Of a DNA stretch of 64,000 nucleotides, positions 18,438-29,325 are shown piece after piece. The notes under the pieces were generated by a model. It was not told where the DNA came from and did no database searches. It saw only the letters and a program-made list of their open reading frames with translations. Source of the DNA: Bhargavaea ullalensis (GTDB taxonomy: Bacteria; Bacillota; Bacilli; Bacillales_A; Planococcaceae); assembly GCF_040545425.1 (NCBI RefSeq), contig NZ_JBEPLW010000001.1, one strand, 5' to 3'. The position numbers and the translations under genes were made by a program. Numbering within the stretch: the stretch's first letter is position 1; every line of letters starts with the position of its first letter.

Positions 18438-18738
18438 CGTTGAAGAGGTTAAAGGGAAGGAACCATGCGCTTTACCAGAGAGCCGGAACAGCTGGAACCC
18501 GGCAGGCGCATCCGACCCGACATCCCCTCCGAGTGGAACGCTGAACGGGCAACGGAGTAGGCGTTCCCGGGGCAGGCAGAACAGCCGCCCCGTTACCAAA
18601 ACAGGCCGGGCATCAAACCCCGGCCGCCGAGGCGGCGCAATTTGCCGCGAACAAGGGTGGTACCATGAAAGGCTCTTTCATCCCTTCTGCAGGAGGAACG
18701 CTGTGTTCTTCCGCGCGGGGGATGAACGGGCCTTTTTC
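18438..18738 (+). ncRNA. T-box riboswitch between ilvD and ilvB
   Basis: The T-box core AAGGGTGGTACC (18654-18665) is preceded by a stem III (GGCCGGG/CCCGGCC) and by Stem I features: AGAGAG at 18477-18482, the distal loop GCTGGAA and the closing helix ATGCGC/GCGCAT. A GAACGC/GCGTTC helix fits stem II. The mutually exclusive terminator lies at 18668-18738. Uncharged tRNA should stabilise the antiterminator and turn on ilvBHC-leuABCD. I could not fix the specifier codon: AUC (Ile) at the 3' side of the specifier loop is one candidate, and a Leu codon would be expected by analogy. Confidence 0.93.
18668..18738 (+). terminator. T-box attenuator terminator
   Basis: AAAGGC and TTCATCCC pair with GGGATGAA and GCCTTT, leaving small internal loops, and five T follow. 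Its 5' arm begins right after the T-box sequence, as expected for the competing terminator. Confidence 0.88.
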
Positions 18739-18783
18739 ATTTCAATCAATCATAAGCGAACCAACAAAAGGAGGATGTCGCAG

Positions 18784-20520
18784 ATGGAAACGAGCGTCAA
18801 GACGAGGGAACAGACGGCCGTCAAGGAACAGACGGCCGGCACCGGAGCCGATCTTCTGATCCGGTCACTGAAGAATGAGGGCGTGGACATTATTTTCGGC
18901 TATCCGGGCGGCGCCGTACTTCCGATCTACGATGCCCTGTACCGAAATCCGATCCGCCATATCCTGGCCAGGCACGAACAGGGAGCCATCCATGCGGCGG
19001 AAGGCTATGCACGGGTGACGGGACGGCCGGGTGTCGTGATTGCGACATCCGGGCCGGGCGCGACGAACCTCGTGACGGGAATTGCGGATGCGATGCTCGA
19101 CTCCCTGCCGCTCGTCGTCTTCACCGGCCAGGTCGCACAGAGCGTGATCGGAACGGACGCTTTCCAGGAGGCGGACGTCATCGGGATCACCCAGCCGATC
19201 ACGAAGCACAATTACCAGGTGAAAGATGCGCGGGACCTTCCGAGGATCGTCAAGGAGGCCTTCCACATCGCCTCCACAGGACGTCCCGGCCCCGTCGTCG
19301 TCGACATCCCGAAGAACATTTCGGTGGCCGGGCTGGACGCCGACATCCCGCATCCCGAAGAAGTCAACCTGCCGGGCTACCAGCCGACGTATCAGCCGAA
19401 CTTCTTCCAGATCCAGAAGGCGGCACAGGCGCTTGCAGGAGCCAAGCGGCCGCTCATCCTGGCGGGGGCGGGGATCCTCGCCGCAAAAGGGACCGAAGAG
19501 CTGCGCCGGCTCATCGAGGAGTGGCGCATTCCGGTGACGAACACGCTGCTCGGTCTCGGAACGATTCCGGGAAGCCATGAACTGTTCCTCGGAATGGCGG
19601 GCATGCACGGGACGTTTGCCGCCAACCATGCCATCCAGGAATGCGACGTGCTGCTGAACGTCGGTGCCCGGTTCGATGACCGGCTCACCGGCAACCTGGC
19701 CGGCTTTGCACCAAATGCCAAAGTGATCCATATCGACATCGACCCGGCGGAGATCGGCAAAAACGTTCCGACCGACATCCCGATCGTGGCGGATGCGAAG
19801 CTGGCGCTCGAAGCGCTGCTTCGTCAGGAAGCCGGCAGGCCGGACACCGCAGATTGGGTCGCCAAACTGGAAGGCTGGAAAGAAAGCCGTCCGCTCGGCT
19901 ACACGGTGGCTGAAAAGGACCGGATCATGCCGCAGGATGCGGTCCGGCTCATCCATAAGTACACCGGCGGCGACGCCATCGTCACGACGGACGTCGGCCA
20001 GCACCAGATGTTCGCGGCCCAGTATTACGGACTGAACAACGCCCACCACTGGGTGACCTCAGGGGGCCTCGGAACGATGGGCTTCGGATTCCCGGCTGCA
20101 ATCGGCGCCCAGTTCGCCCGGCCGGAAGCGAAGGTCGTCTCGGTCGTCGGCGATGCCGGCTTCCAGATGACCCTCCAGGAGCTGTCGCTGCTCCAGGAAT
20201 TCCATCTGCCGGTGAAAGTCGTCATCGTCAACAACGCAAGCCTCGGCATGGTCCGCCAGTGGCAGGAAACTTTCCACGGCGAACGTTATTCCTCGTCGCT
20301 CATCCCCGTCCAGCCGGACTTCGTGAAACTGGCGGAAGCCTATGAAGTGAAAGGCTACAAAGTGGAAAAGCTGAGCGAGGCGGAAGAGGTGTTCCGCGAA
20401 GCGCTCAACTCGGACGGCCCGGCGCTGATCGACTGCCGGGTGCTCCAGACGGAAAACGTCTATCCGATGGTGGCCCCGGGCAAGACACTGAGTGAAATGA
20501 TCGGAGTGATCGAACGGTGA
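18784..20520 (+). CDS. ilvB: Acetolactate synthase large subunit
   Basis: 578 residues, a thiamine-diphosphate enzyme making acetolactate and acetohydroxybutyrate. The catalytic glutamate is E65 in RHEQGAIHAAEGYAR; the thiamine-binding GDAGFQMTLQEL motif starts at G456, ending in VIVNN. The start at 18784 is taken because AAGGAGG at 18768-18774 is 9 bases away; an ATG at 18775 directly abuts the ribosome site, and further upstream frames lie within the T-box terminator. It overlaps ilvH by GTGA. Confidence 0.97.
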   Translation: METSVKTREQTAVKEQTAGTGADLLIRSLKNEGVDIIFGYPGGAVLPIYDALYRNPIRHILARHEQGAIHAAEGYARVTGRPGVVIATSGPGATNLVTGIADAMLDSLPLVVFTGQVAQSVIGTDAFQEADVIGITQPITKHNYQVKDARDLPRIVKEAFHIASTGRPGPVVVDIPKNISVAGLDADIPHPEEVNLPGYQPTYQPNFFQIQKAAQALAGAKRPLILAGAGILAAKGTEELRRLIEEWRIPVTNTLLGLGTIPGSHELFLGMAGMHGTFAANHAIQECDVLLNVGARFDDRLTGNLAGFAPNAKVIHIDIDPAEIGKNVPTDIPIVADAKLALEALLRQEAGRPDTADWVAKLEGWKESRPLGYTVAEKDRIMPQDAVRLIHKYTGGDAIVTTDVGQHQMFAAQYYGLNNAHHWVTSGGLGTMGFGFPAAIGAQFARPEAKVVSVVGDAGFQMTLQELSLLQEFHLPVKVVIVNNASLGMVRQWQETFHGERYSSSLIPVQPDFVKLAEAYEVKGYKVEKLSEAEEVFREALNSDGPALIDCRVLQTENVYPMVAPGKTLSEMIGVIER

Positions 20521-21032
20521 AACGAATCATAACGACGACAGTCATCAACCAGAGTGGCGTCCTGAACCGCGTCACCGGCCTTCTCATGAAGCGCCAGTTC
20601 AACATCGAGAGCATCACGGTCGGCCACACCGAACAGCCCGGCATGTCGAAGATGACATTCGTCGTCCACGTAGACGATCCGGGCAAAGTCGAACAGCTTG
20701 TCAAACAGCTGCAAAAACAGATCGACGTCATCAAAGTGAACGACATCACCGACCAGTCGGCGGTCATGCGGGAACTCGCACTGATCAAAGTGACGACGCC
20801 TCCGCAGATGCGCAGCGAAGTCCAGAGCATCGTCGAACCGTTCCGCGCCTCCGTCATCGACATGGGCAAAAACGTCACCACATTCCAGGTGACCGGCGAC
20901 CCGGGCAAGATCGAGGCCTTCATCGACCTCGTGCGCCCGTACGGCATCAAAGAAATTTCCCGCACCGGCGTCACCGCCTTCACCCGGGAAACCCAGCGCG
21001 CCGGGATCAAACCCGACCTGATCCTGCAATAA
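20517..21032 (+). CDS. ilvH: Acetolactate synthase regulatory subunit
   Basis: 171 residues with an N-terminal ACT domain (ITTTVINQSGVLNRVTGLLM...) that binds valine for feedback inhibition, and a C-terminal ACT-like domain. The GTG start at 20517 overlaps the ilvB stop (GTGA), indicating translational coupling for a 1:1 complex. Confidence 0.96.
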   Translation: MKRIITTTVINQSGVLNRVTGLLMKRQFNIESITVGHTEQPGMSKMTFVVHVDDPGKVEQLVKQLQKQIDVIKVNDITDQSAVMRELALIKVTTPPQMRSEVQSIVEPFRASVIDMGKNVTTFQVTGDPGKIEAFIDLVRPYGIKEISRTGVTAFTRETQRAGIKPDLILQ

Positions 21033-21163
21033 GACGTTCCGCCGGGACGTCGCATCCCGCGAACGGCCCGCAGCTTTTCTAACGAAGTGATTCAGCGGCA
21101 CGGCACCGCCGGCCGATCCAAATAAACCAATAAAACCAGGAACCCACAGGGAGGAAGATTACA

Positions 21164-22181
21164 ATGGCAAAAATGTACTATAACCAGGATGTTAACGAAG
21201 CGGCACTCCAAGGCAAGAAGATCGCGGTCATCGGCTACGGCTCGCAGGGCCACGCACACGCGCAGAACCTGAAGGAATCCGGCTTTGATGTGGTCGTCGG
21301 AGTCCGGCCGGGACGCTCGTTCAATCAGGCAATGGAGGACGGACTGGAAACGGCAACCGTGCGCGAGGCGGCAGAGGCGGCAGATGTCATCATGATCCTC
21401 CTCCCGGATGAGCGCCAGACGCAGGTGTACAACGAAGAAATCCGTCCGGCACTCCGCGCGGGCAAGGCGCTCGTGTTCGCACACGGTTTCAACATCCACT
21501 TCAGCCAGATCGTTCCTCCGTCGGATGTCGACGTACTCATGGTCGCACCGAAAGGCCCGGGCCACCTCGTGCGCCGCACATACGAATCAGGCGCAGGCGT
21601 TCCGGCACTGTTCGCGATCTATCAGGATGCGACAGGCCAGGCGAAGGACGTGGCACTCGCCTATGCAAAGGGGATCGGCGCTACCCGTGCAGGCGTTCTG
21701 GAGACGACATTCCAGGAAGAGACCGAAACGGATCTGTTCGGCGAGCAGGCCGTCCTCTGCGGCGGCACGACGGCACTTGTCAAGGCAGGTTTCGAAACGC
21801 TCGTCGAAGCGGGCTACCAGCCGGAGCTTGCGTACTTTGAAGTCCTCCACGAGCTGAAGCTCATCGTCGACCTCATGTACGAAGGCGGCATGGAAGGCAT
21901 GCGCTACTCGATCTCCGATACGGCGCAGTGGGGCGATTTCGTTTCCGGCCCGCGCATCATCACGGAAGATACGAAAGCGCGAATGAAGGAAGTGCTCGAT
22001 GACATCCAGAGCGGCAAGTTCGCAAAAGGCTGGCTGCTTGAGAACCAGCTCAACCGTCCGGAGTTCAACGCGATCAACCGCCGGGAGTCCGAGCATCAGA
22101 TCGAGAAGGTCGGCCGCGAGCTCCGCGCGATGATGCCATTTGTCAACGAAGGGAAGAAGCCGAAAAAGGAAGTGGTCGCCA

Positions 22182-22195
<14 letters not shown>
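21164..22195 (+). CDS. ilvC: Ketol-acid reductoisomerase, class I
   Basis: 343 residues. It isomerises and reduces acetolactate to dihydroxy-isovalerate. The nucleotide loop VIGYGSQGHAHAQNLKESG has GxGxxG at 24-29; RPGRS after beta-2 points to NADPH use. Magnesium ligands D190 and E194 lie in ETDLFGEQAVLCGG. AGGGAGG precedes the ATG. The last 14 bases overlap leuA. Confidence 0.97.
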
Positions 22196-23735
<1,540 letters not shown>

Positions 23736-23820
23736 CCGCCGGAGGACCCGATGCAGGAACAGAGCAGGACAAATGGCCGGACAAAGCCGGTACACCCCAT
23801 CACATAAGGAGGAAGAGAAC

Positions 23821-24921
23821 ATGGAAAAGACAATTGCCGTATTGCCTGGGGACGGAATCGGCCCCGAAGTGACAAGTGCCGCAGTCAAGGTGCTGAAACT
23901 CATCGCACGCCGCTACAACCACACATTCAAGATGACCTACGGACTGATCGGCGGAGCGGCAATTGACGCCCTCGGCAATCCGTTCCCGGAAGAAACGGCG
24001 GAAGCCTGCCAAGCGAGCGACGCCGTGCTGCTCGGAGCGGTCGGGGGACCGAAATGGGATGACTACCCGTCCGGCAACCGTCCGGAGAACGGGCTTCTGG
24101 CCATCCGCAAGCATTTCGGCCTGTTCGCAAACCTCCGTCCGGTGAAGGCGGTGCCGGCACTTCTCGGAGCGTCGCCGCTTAAAGAAGAAAAAGCGGCCGG
24201 CGTCGACCTGATGATCGTCCGCGAACTGACGGGCGGCCTGTACTTCGGCGAACCGAAGCGCCGCACGCACGAAGGGGCGGTCGACACGCTGAGCTATTCC
24301 CGGCAGGAGATCGAGCGCATCGTCGAAAAGGCGTTCGAGCTCGCCCGTGTGCGCAGGGGCAAAGTGACTTCCGTGGACAAGGCGAATGTTCTGGAGACGA
24401 GCCGCCTCTGGAGGGAAGTCGTCGAAGAGAAAAAAGCTTCCTACCCGGATGTCGAGGTCGAGCATCAGCTCGTGGATTCCTGTGCGATGAAGCTGATCAC
24501 GAATCCGGCGGCGTTTGACGTGGTCGTCACGGAAAACATGTTCGGGGATATCCTGAGCGACGAGGCTTCCGTCATCACCGGCTCGCTCGGCATGCTGCCG
24601 TCCGCGAGCATCCGGACGGACGGCTTCGGGCTGTACGAGCCGGTCCACGGATCCGGCCCGGACATCGCCGGCAAGGGAATCGCCAATCCGGCCGCGGCCA
24701 TCCTTTCCGCCGCCCTGATGCTGCGCTATTCATTCGGAATGGACACCGAAGCATCGGCGATCGAAGAGGCGGTCCAGACCGTCCTCGAAGACGGGTTCCG
24801 CACGGCGGACCTGGCGGAGAAGGATGAGCGGGCACTCACAACAGATGAATGGACAGAGCGGATTTTGGAACAGCTGGACAGCGAGGCGGTCTCGGACCAC
24901 ATCCTGTTCGCGTATATGTAA
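23821..24921 (+). CDS. leuB: 3-Isopropylmalate dehydrogenase
   Basis: 366 residues. It oxidatively decarboxylates 3-isopropylmalate with NAD. LPGDGIGPEV opens the protein; the catalytic region has MIVRELTGGLYFGEP and the metal/nucleotide part ENMFGDILSDEASVITGSLG, then EPVHGSGPDIAGKGIANPAA. ATAAGGAGG lies 9 bases before the ATG. Confidence 0.97.
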   Translation: MEKTIAVLPGDGIGPEVTSAAVKVLKLIARRYNHTFKMTYGLIGGAAIDALGNPFPEETAEACQASDAVLLGAVGGPKWDDYPSGNRPENGLLAIRKHFGLFANLRPVKAVPALLGASPLKEEKAAGVDLMIVRELTGGLYFGEPKRRTHEGAVDTLSYSRQEIERIVEKAFELARVRRGKVTSVDKANVLETSRLWREVVEEKKASYPDVEVEHQLVDSCAMKLITNPAAFDVVVTENMFGDILSDEASVITGSLGMLPSASIRTDGFGLYEPVHGSGPDIAGKGIANPAAAILSAALMLRYSFGMDTEASAIEEAVQTVLEDGFRTADLAEKDERALTTDEWTERILEQLDSEAVSDHILFAYM

Positions 24922-24939
24922 TTCGGGAGGCGGAAGCGC

Positions 24940-26349
24940 ATGGCAAAGACAATCATCGATAAAATCTGGGATCAGCATATCGTCTACGGAGAACCGGGGA
25001 AGCCCGACCTCCTTTATATCGACCTTCATCTGCTGCACGAAGTGACCTCACCGCAGGCATTCGAGGGACTCCGGCTGAACGGCCGCAAAGTCCGCCGCCC
25101 GGATCTCTGCTTCGCGACGGTCGACCACAACGTGCCGACGCGCAACCGGGCGGAGATCAAGGATCCCGTCTCGCGAAAGCAGATCCGCACGCTCGGCGAA
25201 AACTGCGAGGAGTTCGGCGTTCCGCTTGCGGGCGTCAACCATCCCGACCAGGGCATCGTCCACGTGATCGGACCGGAGCTCGGGCTCACCCAGCCGGGCA
25301 AGACGATCGTCTGCGGCGACTCCCATACGTCCACCCACGGAGCGTTCGGTGCACTTGCATTCGGGATCGGTACGAGTGAAGTGGAGCACGTGCTGTCCAC
25401 GCAGACGCTGTGGCAGTCCCGTCCGAAGACGATGCAGATCCGCATCGATGGCGAAATCGGAGCCGGCGTGACCGCCAAAGACATCATCCTTGCCGTCATT
25501 TCAAAATTTGGCACGGATGTGGGAACCGGCCATATCGTCGAATACACCGGAGAAGCGATCCGCAAGCTTTCGATGGAAGAGCGGATGACGGTGTGCAACA
25601 TGTCGATCGAGGCAGGCGCACGCGCAGGCCTCATCAGCCCGGACGAGACGACGGTCGAGTACCTCCGCGGCCGGCGTGAAGTGCCGGAGGGCGAGGCGTT
25701 TGAACAGGCGGCGGCCGGCTGGCTCGCACTCGCTTCCGATGAAGGGGCGGAGTATGACACGACGCTTTCGATCCATGCCGATGAGATCGAGCCGTTCATC
25801 ACATGGGGCACGAACCCGTCGATGGGCGCCGGCATTTCCGGACAAGTGCCGCATGCGTCCGACTTTGAGAACGAAATGGACCGCGAAGGCTTCCTCCGGG
25901 CGATTGAATACATGGGGCTCGAAGAGGGCCAGAAATTCACCGAAATCCCGGTGCAGCATGTGTTCATCGGTTCCTGCACGAACGCACGCCTGAGCGACCT
26001 CCGCGCCGCGGCGAACGTCATCGGAGGCCGCACGGTGCATCCGTCGGTCACGGCGATTGTCGTGCCGGGGTCGCGCACAGTGAAAAAGCAAGCCGAAGAC
26101 GAGGGGCTCGACAAGATCTTCCTTGAGGCAGGCTTTGAGTGGCGCGAGTCCGGATGCAGCATGTGCCTCGCCATGAACGACGACATCGTTCCGGCGGGCG
26201 AGCGCTGCGCCTCCACGTCGAACCGCAACTTCGAAGGCCGGCAGGGAACCGGCGCGCGGACGCATCTCATGAGCCCGGCGATGGCTGCGGCCGCCGCGAT
26301 CGAAGGCCGGTTCACCGACATCCGCACGCCATCCGCCGTCCACGCCTGA
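24940..26349 (+). CDS. leuC: 3-Isopropylmalate dehydratase large subunit
   Basis: 469 residues of the aconitase superfamily. It isomerises 2- to 3-isopropylmalate with LeuD. Iron-sulfur ligands are seen in FIGSCTNARLSDL and ESGCSMCLAMN. The ATG at 24940 follows GGGAGG with normal spacing, 18 bases after leuB. The end (FTDIRTPSAVHA) is slightly variable. Confidence 0.97.
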   Translation: MAKTIIDKIWDQHIVYGEPGKPDLLYIDLHLLHEVTSPQAFEGLRLNGRKVRRPDLCFATVDHNVPTRNRAEIKDPVSRKQIRTLGENCEEFGVPLAGVNHPDQGIVHVIGPELGLTQPGKTIVCGDSHTSTHGAFGALAFGIGTSEVEHVLSTQTLWQSRPKTMQIRIDGEIGAGVTAKDIILAVISKFGTDVGTGHIVEYTGEAIRKLSMEERMTVCNMSIEAGARAGLISPDETTVEYLRGRREVPEGEAFEQAAAGWLALASDEGAEYDTTLSIHADEIEPFITWGTNPSMGAGISGQVPHASDFENEMDREGFLRAIEYMGLEEGQKFTEIPVQHVFIGSCTNARLSDLRAAANVIGGRTVHPSVTAIVVPGSRTVKKQAEDEGLDKIFLEAGFEWRESGCSMCLAMNDDIVPAGERCASTSNRNFEGRQGTGARTHLMSPAMAAAAAIEGRFTDIRTPSAVHA

Positions 26350-26371
26350 GCAGAAGAAGGGAGAAAGCCAG

Positions 26372-26956
26372 ATGAAGCCGATCAACCAAGTGACCAGCAT
26401 CATGACGCCGCTCGACCGGAGCAACGTCGACACCGACCAGATCATCTCAAAGGAATTCCTGAAGCGCATCGAACGGACCGGCTTCGGAAAATACCTGTTC
26501 TACCACTGGCGCTTTGACGCCGACGGCAAGCCGAAGGAAGACTTTGTTTTGAACGATCCCCGGTTCGCAGGATCCGAAATCATCGTCGCCCGGGAAAACT
26601 TCGGCTGCGGCTCATCCCGCGAGCACGCCCCGTGGGCCATTCTGGACTACGGATTCCGCGTCGTCATCGCCCCGAGCTACGCCGACATCTTCTACAACAA
26701 CTGCATGAAAAACGGCATCCTCCCGATCCGCCTGCCCGAAGAGGAAGTGGAATCCCTTCTTGAGAAAGGCAAAGACCGGCCGTGGGAAATCGCCGTCAGC
26801 CTGGGGGCCCAGACCATCACCGAACCCGACGGAGCGGTGCACCGATTCGACATCGATCCGTACTGGAAGGAAATGCTCCTCAACGGCTGGGACGAAATCG
26901 CGCTCACATTCAAATACGAAGACCACATCACGGCATACGAAAAGCAACACGCCTGA
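26372..26956 (+). CDS. leuD: 3-Isopropylmalate dehydratase small subunit
   Basis: 194 residues. The swivel domain partner of LeuC: DRSNVDTDQIISKEFLKRI and ENFGCGSSREHAPWA are diagnostic. AAGGGAG precedes the ATG, 22 bases after leuC. It is the last gene of the ilv-leu operon and is followed by a strong terminator. Confidence 0.97.
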   Translation: MKPINQVTSIMTPLDRSNVDTDQIISKEFLKRIERTGFGKYLFYHWRFDADGKPKEDFVLNDPRFAGSEIIVARENFGCGSSREHAPWAILDYGFRVVIAPSYADIFYNNCMKNGILPIRLPEEEVESLLEKGKDRPWEIAVSLGAQTITEPDGAVHRFDIDPYWKEMLLNGWDEIALTFKYEDHITAYEKQHA

Positions 26957-26967
26957 TAGATGGACTC

Positions 26968-27010
26968 ACCGGCAAGCCCTCCGACGGATGGAAGGCTTGC
27001 CGGTGTTTTA
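26968..27010 (+). terminator. Intrinsic terminator of the ilv-leu operon
   Basis: ACCGGCAAGCC pairs perfectly with GGCTTGCCGGT (11 bp), followed by GTTTTATT. Array B copy three begins about 60 bases later. Confidence 0.9.
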
Positions 27011-27070
27011 TTCTGAGGGATTGCAGGCCCGGGGATCGGAGCAACGCGGAAGTGATCGGAGAGAGGGGGA

Positions 27071-27440
27071 GACAGGAATAAGGAAGCTGATTTCGGAGTA
27101 AGGAAGGCGATATCGGAGTAAGGGAGACAATATCGGAGTAAGGGAGACAATATCGGAGTAAGGGAGACAATATCGGAGTAAGGGAGACAATATCGGAGTA
27201 AGGAGTCCAAAATCGGAGTAAGGAAGCCAATATCGGAGTAAGGAGGCGAATATCGGAGTAAGGAAGCCAATATCGGAGTAAGGAAGCCAATATCGGAGTA
27301 AGGGAGGGAATATCGGAGTAAGGAGTCCAAAATCGGAGTAAGGAAGCCAATATCGGAGTAAGGAGGCTAAAATCGGAGTAAGGAGTCCAATTTCGGAGTA
27401 AGGGAAGCAACTTCGGAGTAAGGAGCTCAATATCGGTATG
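27071..27440 (+). repeat. Tandem repeat array B, third locus: 17 units of exactly 20 bp
   Basis: Seventeen intact CGGAGTAAGG units from 27094 to 27414 with exact 20-bp spacing, plus degenerate units at both edges (AGGAATAAGG at the left, TATCGGTATGG at the right). The variable parts here are GAGTCCAAA, GAAGCCAAT, GGAGACAAT and similar. Four consecutive units with the same spacer suggest recent unit duplication. Orientation is the same as at the other family B loci. Confidence 0.95.
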
Positions 27441-27523
27441 GTGTCAGTAGTATTGTGTAAACTCCATCAGTCCGCTCACTTGCCGCGGGCGTCATCTCTG
27501 CGCTCTGCGGGATCTGTGCGGCT

Positions 27524-27664
27524 CAACGCTTCGCTTTTGAGCCCAGACGCCGTACTTCGCGACGGCGTCTACTGACGCTTTTCGCAGGTTTCTTCTCTTT
27601 CTGTATGAAATCACAAAGAGAACCGGACAGCAACGCTTTTTCTGCGTCCAAAAGCGAAGCGTTG
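27524..27664. repeat. 141-bp element bounded by 16-bp inverted repeats
   Basis: CAACGCTTCGCTTTTG at 27524-27539 is the perfect reverse complement of CAAAAGCGAAGCGTTG at 27649-27664. Inside are further hairpins: GACGCCGT/ACGGCGTC, TTCTCTTT/AAAGAGAA, and an alternative CAACGCTT (27631) that can also pair with the right end. No target-site duplication is obvious. It may be a MITE remnant or a structured RNA; no protein is encoded. Confidence 0.6.
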
Positions 27665-27678
27665 GAAAGCATCTCTCC

Positions 27679-27790
27679 ATGATTCCGCTCAACCCGGCAA
27701 CGCGCTCACTCACGGCGCCTATGATTCCACTCACCAAGCCAACGCGCTCACTCAAAGTCTCTATGATTCCACTCACCCCCGATTCACTCT
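27679..27790 (+). repeat. Tandem repeat array E: 21-bp half-units with CTCA core
   Basis: Five and a half units of 21 bp alternate between an ATGATTCCACTCA type and an ACGCGCTCACTCA type, so the full repeat is 42 bp. CTCA is at the same offset in every full unit. It is followed by pyrimidine-rich DNA up to the promoter of the antiporter gene. Confidence 0.75.
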
Positions 27791-27865
27791 CTTACAATAC
27801 CGGAGCAAGGCACCCATCACCCGAACACCTCTCCCCATCTCCACTGCAAAGAAAAAACTTCCGGG

Positions 27866-27894
27866 TTGACGCCGGCACGCCGAATCTGTTAAAT
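27866..27894 (+). promoter_or_regulatory. Promoter of the antiporter gene
   Basis: TTGACG at 27866-27871, 17 bases, TTAAAT at 27889-27894, about 60 bases before the start codon. Confidence 0.65.
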
Positions 27895-27956
27895 TAATTT
27901 CTGTACTTCATTAATTCACCACGCTAAAGCATTAAAGCGAAAAGGTCGTGTCTTTT

Positions 27957-29276
27957 ATGAACGCAGTCATTCTGGCCGTTGCGGTCATGCTCATTCTCAG
28001 TCTGCTCCGCGTGAACGTGGTGCTGGCGCTCGCAATCGGGGCGCTTGCCGGCGGGTTCACGGGCGGCATGTCCATACATGAAACTGTTGATGCATTCACC
28101 GAGGGGCTCGGCGGCGGGGCGACGATTGCCCTCAGCTATGCGCTGCTCGGCGGGTTTGCCGTCGCCATCTCCAAGACGGGGATTCCGGAAGTGCTTGTCC
28201 GCCTGATTCTCAAGGTCGTGGGGGAAGGCGAGGAAAAGCAGCGAAAGGGACTGGCGAAGGCGCTGGTCGTCGTCGTCCTCCTGCTTATCGCAATTTCCTC
28301 ACAGAACCTGATTCCGATTCACATCGCCTTCATCCCGCTGCTCGTTCCGCCGATCCTTCACATCCTCAACATGTTGAAGATCGACCGTCGCCTCATCGCG
28401 TGCGTCCTGGCGTTCGGCCTGACGGCTCCGTATATCCTGTTGCCGGTCGGATTCGGGCTGTTGTTCCATGAAGTGCTGTTCAATCAGATGCAGCTGGCCG
28501 GCCTCACGATCGACATGTCCGACATTCCGAGGGCGATGGCCATCCCGGTCGGCGGCATGTTCATCGGCCTGCTCGTCGCCGTTTTCATTTCCTACCGGAA
28601 GCCCCGTGACTACGGTGAAGAGGAGGCAGACGCCGCGAAGGGCCCCGAAGCGGATGTGCCGAAGCGCAATATCGTCTTCACCGTGATTGCGCTAGCCGCC
28701 GCGCTAGCCGCCCAGATCGGAACGGATTCCATGATCATCGGCGCCATTGCCGGGATCGCCGTCCTGTATGCGACCGGTGCCGTCCGCTGGAAGGAAGCCG
28801 ACGAGCTCTTGAATCAAGGAATGAAAATGATGGCATTTGTCGGCTTCGTCATGATTGCGGCGAACGGATTCGCCGGCGTCATCCAGGCGACCGGCGACGT
28901 AGAGTCGCTCGTGCATGCGACAAGCGGCATGCTCGGCGACAACAAGACGGCGGCTGCGTTCATGATGCTCCTCGTCGGCCTGCTCGTCACGATGGGGATC
29001 GGCTCGTCATTCGCCACCATTCCGATCATCGCGGCGATCTTCGTTCCGCTCAGCATCGAGTTCGGCTTCAGCACACTCGCCATCGTCTCGCTCATCGGCA
29101 CGGCCGGCGCTCTCGGGGACGCCGGATCGCCCGCATCCGACAGCACGCTCGGACCGACCGCCGGCCTCGATGTCGACGGCAAGCACAACCACATCTGGGA
29201 CACATGCGTTCCGACGTTCCTCCATTATAATATCCCGCTCATCGTCTTCGGCTGGATCGCCGCCATGATCCTCTGA
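27957..29276 (+). CDS. NhaC-like Na+/H+ antiporter family protein (YuiF-like)
   Basis: 439 residues, about 11-12 hydrophobic segments, so an integral membrane transporter. The N-terminal segment (MNAVILAVAVMLILSLLRVN) and the C-terminal part with GTAGALGDAGSPASDSTLGP fit the Na+/H+ antiporter / YuiF family of putative amino-acid or cation antiporters; the true substrate is not shown by sequence. The ATG at 27957 has AAAAGG about 11 bases upstream; a GTG three codons earlier lies too near that ribosome site. It is a single-gene unit with its own promoter and terminator. Confidence 0.82.
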   Translation: MNAVILAVAVMLILSLLRVNVVLALAIGALAGGFTGGMSIHETVDAFTEGLGGGATIALSYALLGGFAVAISKTGIPEVLVRLILKVVGEGEEKQRKGLAKALVVVVLLLIAISSQNLIPIHIAFIPLLVPPILHILNMLKIDRRLIACVLAFGLTAPYILLPVGFGLLFHEVLFNQMQLAGLTIDMSDIPRAMAIPVGGMFIGLLVAVFISYRKPRDYGEEEADAAKGPEADVPKRNIVFTVIALAAALAAQIGTDSMIIGAIAGIAVLYATGAVRWKEADELLNQGMKMMAFVGFVMIAANGFAGVIQATGDVESLVHATSGMLGDNKTAAAFMMLLVGLLVTMGIGSSFATIPIIAAIFVPLSIEFGFSTLAIVSLIGTAGALGDAGSPASDSTLGPTAGLDVDGKHNHIWDTCVPTFLHYNIPLIVFGWIAAMIL

Positions 29277-29286
29277 ACGAGATCTC

Positions 29287-29325
29287 AACCGTCCCCGTCT
29301 TTAATCAGACGGGGACGGTTTTTAT
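29287..29325 (+). terminator. Intrinsic terminator after the antiporter gene
   Basis: AACCGTCCCCGTCT pairs perfectly over 14 bp with AGACGGGGACGGTT around TTAATC, then TTTAT. Confidence 0.95.

Noticed and set aside
18703..18783. Upstream extension of ilvB
   Set aside because: The extension would be translated from inside the T-box terminator and has no homology to acetolactate synthase; the ribosome site fits the ATG at 18784.
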